NCBI GenBank assembly: GCA_030280995.1
Contig: JASXTE010000016.1
Location: 26,683,501 to 26,747,500 of the forward strand
Direction: 5' to 3'
From: Hemileia vastatrix
Lineage: Eukaryota; Basidiomycota; Pucciniomycetes; Pucciniales; Zaghouaniaceae
DNA: 64,000 bases
The stretch's first letter is position 1. Each line of letters starts with the position of its first letter. This document shows positions 10,838-22,284 of the stretch, piece by piece. Made by a program: the position numbers and the translations under genes. Under the pieces are notes generated by a model. The model saw only the letters and a list, made by a program, of their open reading frames with translations. It searched no databases and was not told the DNA's origin.

Positions 10838-13800
10838 AATCAGAATGAATCTGTAAATGAAACAGAAAAAAGTAAAGATTCAAGTTATTATGACAATAAT
10901 ATCTCATTTAGTGATGATAATGAAGTCTGTATGTTGGAAGACAATTTATCCATTTTTGAAAATCCAATATTAAGTATGGACTCAAATTAATCTTTGATGA
11001 ATTTTGAGGATGCTGAAATCATTAAGGATATACAAGCCAATAACTTAAAAATGTCACCTATCATGGTTATAGCAATCATTTAAGTAGAAAATGTAAATAT
11101 AGTATTGGAAACAGGAGCTTCTGGATCAGTTATTTCTGAAACTACATTACAGAAAATTGATATTGATTATAAGTTAAAGCTTGAACCCCTTCAAAGTAAA
11201 AATTGGAGAGATTTTGGATCAGTACTACAACCCATTGTTAGATAAAAAGCTGATGTTTTCTTTAAACATCAACATGGCTATGTTAGAGTAGCTTGTGACT
11301 TTGTAATAATGGATAATACTAATTGTAGTATTTATTTTATCATTTGAAAAGAAATTCTGACTAAGTTTGGTGTGAAATTAGACCCTGCTAATAATAATTT
11401 TACCATTGGCAGGAATGGTAAAAGAAAATTTAAAATAAAAAATTTAAAGAAAGTCTTACACATTGAGTCAGTCATAGATATTCCTTGTAAAGGAAGAAAA
11501 TCCAATGAGATGGAACATCTGGAAACAGAAATTTCTAAAGCATCATTTGGCACTCAGATAAGTGAAGCTGAGAAAAAATTATTTTGGACTTAATTAAAGC
11601 ATTTCCAAGGTCTTTTGCACAGGGGACCAATTAACTTGGCCTTGTAAAATATCATGAGATGAAGCTTAGTTTAAACTTTGATATGTATAATATTCCTGCT
11701 AGTTTCAAAAAGAAACCATACCCTGCTTCACCAATAAAGAGAAGAGAAATAGAGGATAATATTAAGATTCTATTAAATATGAACATTCTTGAGAAGGTTG
11801 AAACTACACCAAAATATTTTGTAATATAACCAGTGTTAATTTCTTATTAAAATAATAAAGCAAGACTGTGCAGTGACTATAGAACATTAAATACATCTAC
11901 GGTAGATGATATTTACCCCTTGCAAAGGATTGTCTTTATACATGCTACCCTTAAAGGTGCTAAATACATAAGTTTCCTGAATAAAATTATAGGGTACCAT
12001 CAAATTCCTGTTGAAAAGATTTCACATAACTTTTTCTTGATAACAATACATATGGGAATATATAAATATTTCAGGATGCTATTTGGACCAAAAAATGATC
12101 CTTCAGTATTTCAAAAGTTAATGGATATAACATTCCGTAATGAAATGTTTGAGGGATGGTTAATGGTATAAATTGATGACATCATTGTGTACTCTAAGAC
12201 ATATGATGAACACTTAATTAATTTAAAGAAGGTATTTCAAAATATGGATGAAAAAAATGACCCTTCACCAGGCAATATGGGGGGCAGACTTGTTAGCAAG
12301 TTTGCAACCTTGGACTCAAATTCACCACAGATTGAACACACATTGAGCTATTGACAAAGGAACCATAAAATTAGGGATGAACACCACTCAACAGAACAGT
12401 TTTAGGTGGGTCTTCAAGTAGAGTTCAATATGAGTTCAGTATGAGTTCAGTCTGAGTTCTATCTGAGTTTTGTCTGAGTTCAGATTAAGGACTTGCTAGC
12501 AAGTCCACCCCATATATTGCATAGTTCTTGCATTGAAAAAATGTAAATTTGGGTTTGATTCTTTAAAATGCTTGATCATATTGTATCTGGCTTACAAGTA
12601 TGTGTAGACAAAAATTAAGTTGAAGCAATCAAGAATATTGGAATTCCTCAAAATGTAAAGATGTACAATCATTTCTCGGGATGTGTGGTTATTATAGACA
12701 ATATATAAAGAACTACCAATTAATTTCTGCACCATTGACCATACTGATATAAAAATCAGAAGCTTTCATTTGGAATAATGAAAGAAAACAGGCTTTTAAT
12801 AAGTTGAAAGAATTTTTGATAACAGCTCCTATCTTGGGACTATCAGATTTCCAATTACCATTTGTCTTGTATACTGATGCAAGTTTTTTTAGTTTAGATG
12901 CTGCATTGCATCAAAACAACTTATTGAAGGGAAAATTTCAAAAGTATTAATTTTCAATATTTTACGTACTCTAAGAAGTAGTGAATTGAAATATGGTGCT
13001 ACTCAACTTGAATGTTTTGCAGTAGTATGGGCTCTTGAGAAGCTACATTATTATCTTGAAGACCAAAAATTTAAGTTAATAACTGACTGCAGTGCAGTTA
13101 AGTCACTCTTAAACAAGAAAACTCCTAATAGACACATGTTTAGATGGCAATTAGCTGTACAAGAGTGCAGAGGATGGATGACTATTACACATAGAGCAGG
13201 AACTTTACACTCTAATCTATATCTGTTATCTACAGTACCTCTACCTAAAAATGACGATAATCCTACTTATGTTCCTGAAACAGATATTATTAAAATTTAT
13301 GGCATTTATATTGTTGATCTTGAGGAAGATTTTATGAAAAAAAATTCTTGATAAATATGCTTCAGATCTTGACTTGAGTAAACTTACTACAATATTAAAT
13401 GATCCATCTAATGCTTCAATGAGTGTTTTAATAAAAACATTACCACAAAAGTATAGGGAAGCATTAGAAAAAGGAAAATGTTCCATTGAAGATGGTTTTA
13501 TATATTACAGAAAAAAATTGAGTAATGTAGTAGTAATTCCCCCTTTAATGAAGGAGTAAATGTTAAGCATATGTCATTATGATATACTTGCAGGTCATTT
13601 TGACTTCAATAAAACATTAACCAGATAAAAATACAGCTTGGTGGATTAAAATGTCTGATGATGTTCAAAAATATGTTGAGACATGTGATTCTTGTCAAAA
13701 ATCTAATAGATTAACAGGCAAAAGATCTGGTTTCTTACCAAAAATTGAGAAACCAGAAGCTCCATGGAAAATAGTAAACATGGACTTTGTAAAAGGTTTT

Positions 13801-14869
13801 CAAATATCAGGGCATAATATTCATAACTCCTGCTGGATAATTGTAGATATATTTTCAAAAATGTGTAAATTTATTCCTACCCACAAAGAGATTTCTTCAA
13901 AGGACTTTGCTTTTTTATGGTGGAAAAAAATGTTAAATACAGCAGAATTCACCAAAGCAATAGTTTCAGACAGAGATCGAAAATATACTTCTGAATTCTG
14001 GGAATCACTTATGGATGTTTCAGTGCGTCAATAAAAAAATTCTACAGAAAACCATCCACAAACTGATGGGCTAGCAGAAAGAATGATACAAACCTATGAA
14101 GATATGATAAGAAGATATTATGCTTTTGGTCTTGACTATAAATTCAATTACAAATTCACACATGATTGGGTAACCCTTATCCCAGGTTTAGAATTTGCAT
14201 ACAATAGTACAGTACATTCTGTCACTGGCAAAAAGCCATTTGAGTTATGGTTGGGTTATGTACCTAATACCCCTGCTAAAACTCTTAATAAATTAACTAG
14301 ATTGAATATCCATCCAGGTACAAAATCATTTCTTCAGATGCAAAAATATTCGGAAATCATGCTCAAGATTGTATAAATAAGGTATTTGAGTATGAGAAGA
14401 AAAGATGGGATAAGTCCCATAAGGAGAAAATGTTCAAAGAGGGTGATGAAGTCCTTATTTATACACTAGAATTCAATTTAAATGGGAATTTTAAATTTAA
14501 GGATCCATTCATTGTACCATATGAGGTAAAAAAGATGTTTGGTAACAATTCTGTTAAAGTTATTCTTTATGCACCATATGATAGAAAACATCCAGTATTT
14601 CCTATTTATTTTATAAAAGCATACCATTCTATTTAAACAGCTCTATTTCCAAGAATATCAGGTTGGCATCAACAGAAACCTGAAGAAATACTTGAAAAGG
14701 CAGAAATTGAAAAGATACTTAAAGAGAGACACATTACTAAAGAAAAGGGAGTTGAGTATCTATTAAGGTTTAAAAATAAATCAAGTGAATATCACCAGTG
14801 GATTCCAGAAAATGAAATCTCTGATCTTAAAAATTGCTTGAAAAAATTCAAAACCAAACAATCCTGTTA
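10838..14869 (+). pseudogene. Chromovirus pol with C-terminal chromodomain, copy A
   Basis: Protease site reads ETGASGSVIS near 11110 (Asp replaced by Glu). RT spans about 11600-12700 with the IDDIIVYS catalytic motif preceded by a stop at 12170; it is interrupted by a MITE at 12266-12526. RNase H follows (about 12820-13230, LYTDASFF), then integrase with CDSCQKSNR zinc ligands (13690), NMDFVKGF, SDRDRKY and HPQTDGLAERM as the D, D, E blocks. The last 60 residues (14690-14869: EIEKILKERHITKEKG ... EYHQWIPENEI) form an intact chromodomain. Numerous stops and frameshifts show it is dead. Confidence 0.85.
12266..12526 (+). mobile_element. CACTA-like MITE, 261 bp, in RT; TSD CTT
   Basis: Ends CACCAGGCAATAT and the complement of CATATATTGCATAGTT; CTT flanks both sides (12263-12265, 12527-12529). 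Comparison with copy C, where GTGACCCTTGCATTGAAAA is continuous, defines the borders. Interior repeats GAGTTCAGTATGAGTTCAGT and palindromes at both ends match the copy at 46135, which has the same length. It has no coding capacity. Confidence 0.85.
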
Positions 14870-14978
14870 ATATTCAGTATATGTATAATAGAAATTTTAA
14901 ATTTTTTTTTATATTCACTCCTTACTTATTAATAAAAATGTCTTAACATATTTTTATTGTTTTTTTTGGGTGAGGGAG

Positions 14979-15290
14979 TGTCAGCCTAGGTACCCCCAGG
15001 GCTGTTTAATTCTTATGTTTAAAATAATATAACCTTAATTACATTAAGCTTATAAGTTAAAATTAAGGTTATAATACTTAAATATATGGTTATAATACAC
15101 ACATATATAATTATTACACTATTATATGACTTATAGTAGTTTAAAAAGCTAATCCATAGCCTAATAATACTTATTAAGGTGTTAATGGAGTCATAATATA
15201 CTTATCCTAAGTGATATTAAGTAATTATAGACATAATTAAGCTTATAAGTATACATAAACTTCATATTCAGTAAAATAGGTAGGTATATT
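14979..15290 (+). repeat. Family 3 3' LTR, first part (copy A)
   Basis: Starts TGTCAGCCTAGG after a purine-rich tract and aligns with 7040-7350. It is cut at 15290 by the Harbinger element and resumes at 19751-20197, where it stops part-way because family 2 LTR sequence begins at 20198. The last third of the LTR is missing from the window. Confidence 0.8.
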
Positions 15291-15591
15291 AGGGGGTATC
15301 AAAGTTGACCAATCTGCAATTGAATTAATTCCAGATAAAAATCCTTATACCCCAATTATCTTCTGCAATTATTTTGCTAATAATTGGGTTATTAGACATT
15401 TAACATGTCAAAGTTGACCTCTTATCTGACATTTTTCTACTCAATTTTTCATAACCACATCTTGGCCTACATTCATTCATAATCACATCTTTGACTACTC
15501 TCTAGATATGACTTATACCTTGCTGTTCACTCCAATTCTTGATTAATCCTTTCTATTCTCTCCATTCAAAATACCTTTCCATCTCATCTTC

Positions 15592-17043
15592 TTGTCTTTG
15601 CTCCTTTTCATCTTCAATTTTCATAACATGCCGTGTCATAATAGATCTTCTCAAAGGCAGCCTTCCTCCAGTTGTTCTTCAAAGTGCAATACTCTCTATT
15701 TCCCCTGCTCAGCTGAGAAATCAAAGACTGTTCAATTAAAAAAGTATGATCATCTCATTCTTATCAACTGGTTGAAAACTAAACCTAACTTTAATTCTTG
15801 TTTTGGTTCCGAAAATGCAACTAAAGTAAGACGGCCCCCAGCATCAACAGTTAATGGTTATCTTCAAATGGTAAAAAAATCACGGAATAAGACCAAGGTA
15901 AGGATAGATTGTTTACCTAAACAGATTTCTGAAAACTTCAAGCATTATTGAGCCAAATACAAGAAGGCAAAGACTCCCTCATTGTCTACTGGTTTTGGTA
16001 TTACTGACCTCGATATCAGTAAGAGCATCAAATCCATAGACAATAAAATTGATTCTTTATGTCTTAACTTTAAAGAGATGGATGCTATTTATTTAGAGTG
16101 AGCTGATGTTAATTCTGAAAACATGTTGGATGGTGAAGATTCTATCTCCAAACATGATGTCAAAAGTAATCTTTTTTCTTTTTCTTCTACTCAAGCCTCC
16201 CCTCATTTAAATTCCACAAATCAAGATATCTTTCCAATAGATCCTTATAACAATATAAACCAACCTGATATCAGTAAAGTGAGATTTTATTTCTTTTCCA
16301 TTTTTTTTATTTTTTTTATTTCTAAAAAGGCTAATGAAAAAGCCCAGGAGCCACAGTCAACTGAGTCAGAAGCCAGTGACAATGATGAGGAGGAAAATGT
16401 GACCTTGAACAAAAAGCAAGGGGCTTCAAGTAGTCTAAATTTCAACACTCAAAGAAGAAAAAAAAGTGATACTTCATCTCAAACCCATTTTTCTTCTATC
16501 AAAATTTTTTTAAAGAAACGTGATTCTGGTAAGTGATACCAAACCTCTTAATACTTTACTCTTCTTTTCTTCCACTGTTTGTTAATATTTATTATCACTA
16601 TTGAACAAGTGGAAGCTGCTAAAGAGACTCTAAAGTTTGAAAAGCAAAAATATGAGCTCTCTTTAAGGAGGGATGACAGGGTACATGATGTGGAAGTGAG
16701 GAAGTTTGAACTCTCTTTACAGAAGGATGATAGGACACAAGTCTTGGAGGAGAGGAATTATGAACTCTCTTTACAGAAGGATGATAGGGCACAAGACTTG
16801 GAGGAGAAAAAATTCATGTTATCTCTAAGTATTGAAAAATCAAAGAAAGAGAATAAAACACTCAAGCATCAAAACCTCATGGAACAGATGCAATATAAGC
16901 TTGATGGTGAAGAAAATTCCAAAAAGAAAGATTTCTTGATAGAATTTGTTAAAGCTAATAAATCTGTTGAAGAAATTGAAAGTTTAAAGAAATTGTTTTA
17001 TGAATATTTTGTTTTATTTCTCTCACAATTCAACTGTTCATAA
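15592..17043 (+). pseudogene. Harbinger accessory DNA-binding protein (Myb/SANT-like), interrupted
   Basis: Likely partner protein of the transposase. An N-terminal part (about 15745-15950: YDHLILINWLKTKPNF ... SENATKV) looks like the trihelix/SANT-type domain of fungal Harbinger accessory proteins. An acidic Ser-rich middle part and a coiled coil with three near-repeats of FELSLQKDDR (16640-16830) follow. Introns are suggested after DISK (GTGAGA near 16280) and after KKRDSG (GTAAGT near 16530). Stops after NFKHY (15949) and AIYLE (16099) break the frame. Identification of the domain is by eye and moderate. Confidence 0.55.
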
Positions 17044-17217
17044 TTAATTTTACATAAAATTTTATCTTAATTTCCTGTATTTCTATACTCTATCCATCAT
17101 TAGTTGAATTTTCATATTTTAATGTTATAAATTCTTTTTTAAATAAAATTTTCAAGAATTTTTAATGTTAAAAGCTCTTTTTTTTAAAGTTTCAAGTCAC
17201 ATTTGAAAATTTCTTAA

Positions 17218-17430
17218 TCCCACCCCTGCATTTTATTGAACTAAGGGGTGGGTATCACCAAAATTTTCTTCAAGTAAAGAATTTCGCAAGTCTTAAATGA
17301 AATTTTGGCAATACTCCCCCCTGCATTTTTTGAAGTAAGGGATGGGTATTGCCAAAATTTCAATTCAAAATTTTTTTTAAAGTCTGATATAAAAATTTGG
17401 CAATACCCCCCCCCTGCAATTTATTGAATC
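17218..17430. repeat. Cluster of inverted repeats with GGTATTGCC arms
   Basis: Three related C-rich/G-rich palindromes. The best is 17299-17361: GAAATTTTGGCAATAC pairs with GTATTGCCAAAATTTC around a C-run/G-run loop. A weaker one lies at 17220-17262 and half of a third at 17393-17430. They sit between the two genes of the Harbinger element and look like relics of small palindromic elements. Confidence 0.6.
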
Positions 17431-17631
17431 GAAAAATCAAATGTAAAAAAAATTTTAAATGAAAATTTCTTCAACCAATTATTTTCCTCTGTCTTAATCA
17501 TGTTTTCCTATTTTATATAATAGCCAGTAGAGAGACATAAGGCCAGATGCAACATTATATAAAAACAGTAATCTATCTTGATGCAACAGAAATTGGGGTT
17601 CAAGGATTGTGGAGGCAATGTAAAGGGGAGG

Positions 17632-17971
17632 AATGGGGCTACAAGGGTTGGGGAGGGTTGAGAGAGGGGTGATGAAGGCTATCTGAGGTAGCAAAAAGGT
17701 TGGTAAAGAGTTGAAAGGGAATATTAAGGGTTTATTAGTCATTTTAAATGAAGAAAAGGGTCAGGGAAAGGTTTGGAGGGGTGAAATGGGGATCAAAAGA
17801 GGATGGCATACAATGGGGCTGGGAGGGTAGCAAAAGAGGTGGGGAGGGAAGACAAGCATGTGTTGATAGAATAGAAATTGATGGGGATTGGTGCAAACTG
17901 AGTGTGAAAATAGGAGGATGGACTCTGTTCTTTGGGCAAAGAACAGAGTTCACTGCCATGAAATATTAGCT
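17632..17971. repeat. 340-bp dispersed repeat with a terminal hairpin
   Basis: Starts AATGGGGCTACAAGGG and ends AAATATTAGCT. A second copy lies at 63231-63569 inside an unrelated CACTA-like element. Near its end it carries a hairpin, ACTCTGTTCTTTG (17922-17934) pairing with CAAAGAACAGAGT across a two-base loop; in the other copy a T/A pair is a C/G pair, so the stem is preserved. Very G-rich plus strand. No known family recognised. Confidence 0.7.
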
Positions 17972-18341
17972 AAAAAATGAAATATATAAGGTGAAAAAAT
18001 TAATTTCAAAGTAGTTTTAGACATACATTAGAATTTTAAATAAGATGCTAAAGCTGTAAAGTAACTTTATCAAAATGAATAAAACATGGAACATGAAAAT
18101 ATAAAAAGTGAAAAAAACAAGGAAGTTGAAAATTCGGAGAGTAATGGGCTTAATGACAGAGTGTATGCTGGTTGAATGAATGTTTTGTGATTCAAGGGAG
18201 GGGAGAGCTGGTGCTGGTTCAGGATCCTATTCTTCATAAAGATCATTCCAATCATTCTTTAAATCAGCTAGGATATTGTTGAGTATAAGGCAAGTCATTA
18301 TCCAAAGAGTTGCAGTTTTGATTTCCATTTTTTTTTTGAAA

Positions 18342-19423
18342 TTATATTCTGAGTTCCCGGTGACTAGAAAATCTTTCCTTAAAAATCACAATAGCATTTT
18401 TAATCCGTACTCTTGATTGAGCAAGGTGATAATTAAAGGTGTTTTTGGGGTAATTTCCTATAATTGCGCCACAGAAAGCAGTTATAATGTAGTTTCCACT
18501 TGCATATGCTGAGTCTGCAAGGAGGTACTGAGATTCGTCAAAGTATGAGTGAGGAGTTTGAGAAATCCTCATTCTTTGGAAGACAGAAGAGTCATGACAT
18601 GAGCAGGGGCAGCCACAATGAAAATCAATGAATTTTTTATTGACATCACGTACAAGTTGAAATGCAATAGAGTATCTAGAAAGAAGATAAAAAGTCAGTT
18701 TATGATAGATGTGAAATTGGAGAACATTTTGAAGAAAATTTTTTTTGCAATCAAAATAATGGTTGCAATCATAATCAGGCTTTTGACTCAAAGGTATAGT
18801 CATGCCATCAATAAATCCTAAACATCCAGGGAAACCTTCATCTTGCATTACTTGAGAGGATTCAAGTTGCTGTTGTGGAATCAGCAAAACAAATGTATGA
18901 AACTTGAGAGAAAGGATAGAAATCATACAGCGCTTGGTGTATAATATCACCTTCCTATATCCTATGGTAAAGAGATTTTCCAAACCTCTTACAGCAGCAC
19001 CATTTCCATTTGAGCCAAAGTGACATAGTTCAACAGCAAGTTAAATAGCAGGATCACACTGTTTATTTTGAGAATTGTTATAAAATATAGGATGTTTGGA
19101 GATGAGTTGATAAATCTTGAAGAAAGAGTTGGAAGAAGTTTGAAATAGTTGAGTGAAGTTATTTGAGAAATGTTGAGAATGGAGCAGAGATCATATCTGG
19201 GATCATGAAGAAGATTTGGCCCCCTTGGGTTTATGTAACGCTTTTTAGAAAGAAAAGAAATATAGGCTAATGAATGTTCCAAATCAGAGTCTTTTTTATA
19301 GTAAAGAACTAAAAGTAAAGTGATAGCATTCATAGTTGAGTGAAGTAGCTGCCTAGTAGAGAGGTGTTTCATAGTTGTTGGTGGAAGGCTTATGTGATGA
19401 GGGAAGTGGGAGTTCACCACCAA
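18342..19423 (-). pseudogene. PIF/Harbinger DDE transposase (HARBI1-like), probably inactive
   Basis: Cuts and pastes the element in the intact state. The N-terminal part (19423-18989) contains PRYDLCSILNIS helices; the catalytic part (18983-18342) shows GFIDGM (first Asp), HDSSVF, LADSAYA (second Asp), GNYPKN and RVRIKNAIVIFKERF. Where the family usually has R-IENAFG and the catalytic Glu, this copy has Lys (RIKNAI), and a stop/frame change separates the two parts near 18986. Both suggest loss of activity. Confidence 0.8.
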
Positions 19424-19750
19424 ATGTGCAGTTGGGGTGTGTAGATAGAAAAAAACTTTAAGTGTTCACCACCAAAATAAAGTAGCATAGAATGAGGAAA
19501 TATTTAAGGATGGCATCAGCAATTATAAGTCATGTGACTTTCTTAATAATCCATCATGGATTTGATGAGTTTGCGATCAGTAATTAGGAATGGAAATTGG
19601 GGTATAAGAGGCAGGAAAATGCATTATTGTGGAATTTTTATCCACTAGCCCCAGGGCTAGTAGATAAGAATTATCTGGAATTAATAATTTCTGAGCCTGG
19701 GAAAAAAATTTCTCATCCCTAATTGCAGATCAGTCAACTTTGATACCCCC

Positions 19751-20197
19751 TATTATGTATATTTAGGTCTTTAAGTGGGTTTTAACCACTTAATAGCTTA
19801 TAAACTTTATTTTTCTGCTTATTTTAGGTCATACGGACTTATTAAGTGGAGTCACAATGCCTACACAAGCATATACACTATTTCAGGCACATATAACCAG
19901 TTTGCACAACTTAATCTGATTCCTTTGATGGATTTTCACGGATTTATGGGTTGGGATATGATTATTGGGTTAATATGGATGCTTGGGGATGTTATTGGGG
20001 GCTTGGAAAGTTAATCTGGTTCTTTTATATGCTTTGGGTTTCATTATATACTATTCGGATGAGTTATTTTACCTGTTTCTTTATGGTAACCACTTTTATC
20101 TCTTTATTCTATTTATTGTATGGGTCTGTGATATCATTAATTGTGATGAAGGGTCTTGACTGGAGGTCTGGGTGTTGAAACTGCTTGAAGTGGATGA
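19751..20197 (+). repeat. Family 3 3' LTR, second part (copy A)
   Basis: Continues the LTR after the Harbinger element and matches 7330-7790. It contains the conserved LTR frame ISGTYNQFAQLNLIPLMD. It stops at GAAGTGGATG where the family 2 LTR starts. Confidence 0.8.
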
Positions 20198-21527
20198 TGT
20201 TTTACTTGCATTGCAGATAAATTATCTTTTGGAACAATCAGCTTGTGTATACCAGGAAGAACAATGGGGAATCACAGCCCAGAAGATAGCGCTATCATAA
20301 ATATGTAATTATGGTTTTAAATTAACAAAGGAAAGAGAAGCGCGTAAGAGGATTTAGGGTCTGTGTGCCCAGATTTTTCAGCGAGATGTGCTGCACAAAA
20401 GAATTATCAACTTAGAAGAGCAAGCACTGAAAATTAAAGATTTCGATTTTTCAATCATTATGTGTTATGAATTAAGGAAGTAATTATGGCTCAAGGAAGG
20501 CCTCAAGTACATAGTATAATTCACCGCAGCTAGTGTGGTAACTTACTGATAGTTAAGTGAATTTTCAGAACTATGGACTTAGGAATGAAGCAAGGAGGAT
20601 GGGGACTCAATCACAAAAAATAAACCACCCAAGAGTCAAAGAGACAAGGATCAGTGCTAAAAGGTGACAACGCAGGAAGTAGCACTGAAACAATGCAAAG
20701 GTACAGTCATAAACACGCATGTGGAACATGAGTGAAACAAGTTGATACTATTTTTAGTAAGCATAGGGTATGTTTATGTGCTGTAGTTGTTACAAGTGCT
20801 GTATTTAGTTTACTAATGAATAAGTTAGTGTTTTACTAATGTGGAGCTAGAAACAGCACAGGAGATCCACTAGGGAACTGTGTATGGAGTGCTGAAAAAC
20901 ATAAGAAGGAAAGGCTATCTAATAGGAAAGAAGAGTAGTTTTGAGTAGTTGCTAGATAGAGAGAATTATTATTAAAATCAGTCATTAGATTACAAACATT
21001 AGAGTGCCATATTATATACTTTTGAAATATATTGTGATATATAGCAATTTGTCTATTTTTGTGAATACTCTGATAACAGTAAGAGATTGGAATTTTTTGC
21101 AATTAAGTGTTTAAAAACATATTAGAGATGTTCTGAGTCTTTTAGAGTTTCTGCTTCTGTGTGTGTATTTCATATAGTATAGTGAAAAAGTGCAACACAG
21201 AGAGAATATATAGATTCAGTAGGGTAAAACTATTATTAGAGTTCTTTTATTGCTATAATAAGGCATATTCAAAGAGAGCGCTTCAAGAGGGAGTAGCTGT
21301 GGATATTAGCGCTTATTAAGAATGGAAATATCCAGATAGTAATATTTGTTTTTCCTTATATTTTTACTTATCTCTCAACTCATAAAAAATCTAGTCAGAT
21401 ATTAGTATTACACATTATTGCGCTGTCTTTAAAATAATAATGGCAGGCGCTTCTTTTTAGAAATTGAAAAGAAGAACTGACCCATCTCGCATTGTGTATA
21501 CTGCTTAGTACTTTAGTACTCTCTAAA
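20198..21527 (+). repeat. Family 2 5' LTR
   Basis: Starts TGTTTTACTTGC, aligns over its length with 35416-36756, ends near TCTCTAAA. The next bases, ATTGGTGTCCCAATAGTGG (21528-21546), have the look of a primer-binding site. It inserted into the 3' LTR of chromovirus copy A. Confidence 0.75.
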
Positions 21528-22284
21528 ATTGGTGTCCCAATAGTGGAAAAATTGTAACTAGTGTTTTGATTGGATTGTTTGGTTTTCAGGGTTTCATCAA
21601 GAGGGCGTAATCAAGCCAGCGCTTCAGTGGAAGAGTCATAGGTTCTACAACAAGTGGATCAATATCTGTTATCAGAGGATAGTGTAGGATGGTTTTGAGG
21701 ATATATTTGGGTTAAATTATCAAGTTTGTGTTTATTTTTGTGGATTCTGTTTTGATTTTTTTTATTTCAAAGATGGAACCTACTGCTACTACATAAAGGA
21801 AATGTCAGAAGAGGGTTAAATCGCCAATACAACAGCGTTGTTTCCACAGAGGGTAACTACAATTATTAGGTGTAAAGATTAAAGCTTGCTTTTTGCAGGC
21901 ATTAATACCAAGAAGTTCTTACGTAGGTTTGAAAAGGCAGCTGAAGTTCATAGAGCCACTGAATATGTTATGGTGTGCCAAGTATTGTTCTTTGTATCGA
22001 ATGAGTGCAAGGACAGTATGGAGGATCTAAAGGGTCACAAAGAGCATTATTGGTCAGTGCTAAAAGAAAGTTGCTTAAGAGATGGATTAAGATTACTGAG
22101 GAAACTAGGTACAAAATTAAGGATCTAGATGTCTTGGCTAAGAAGGCCAGAGCTGGAGGGGGTGTTCTGGACCATAAATAATTAAAAAGTATCAGGGAAG
22201 AGTTTGATCAAATGGTTGAGTATTTGGTCAGTAATAAAGATTTTAGTGATAATAATGCATCTTTACCTTGGTTTTGTGAAGCTT
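21528..22284 (+). pseudogene. Family 2 Ty3 leader and gag N-terminal part
   Basis: After the primer-binding site the frame reads FLRRFEKAAEVHRATEYVMV, then KDSMEDLKGHKEHYWSVLKE and, after frame changes, FDQMVEYLVSNKDFSDNN, all capsid-like. The frame ends at PWFCEA where the family 1 element begins. Skipping 22285-35376 continues the protein with LVPEVEDWAKRR at 35380, and skipping the solo LTR 35416-36756 continues LDNKVKLVKKRDGN, so these are pieces of one gag. At least one stop and a frameshift are present. Confidence 0.75.

Larger units (their letters stand above)
15291..19750. mobile_element. PIF/Harbinger DNA transposon, 4.46 kb, TSD ATT
   Basis: Terminal inverted repeats begin AGGGGGTATCAAAGTTGAC at both ends and run about 31 bp with two mismatches. 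ATT flanks both sides (15288-15290, 19751-19753), and the flanks rejoin to the expected LTR sequence TATATTATGTAT. It holds a plus-strand DNA-binding-type gene and a convergent minus-strand DDE transposase, the usual two-gene layout of the superfamily. Confidence 0.85.
7040..20197 (+). mobile_element. Family 3 Ty3 chromovirus, copy A (decayed, with nested insertions)
   Basis: 5' LTR 7040-8237, internal gag-pol 8238-14978, and a 3' LTR starting at 14979 that is broken by a Harbinger element (15291-19750) and then truncated at 20197 where the family 2 LTR begins. LTR termini are TGTCA and TGACA. A purine tract GGGTGAGGGAG precedes the 3' LTR. Order gag, PR, RT, RNase H, IN, chromodomain is that of chromoviruses. 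Many stops and frameshifts make it inactive. It is the oldest layer of the central nest. Confidence 0.85.

Noticed and set aside
17744..17959. 71-codon minus-strand frame, also present at 63342-63557
   Set aside because: Start and stop are shared, but almost all differences between the copies change amino acids, so there is no sign of protein selection.
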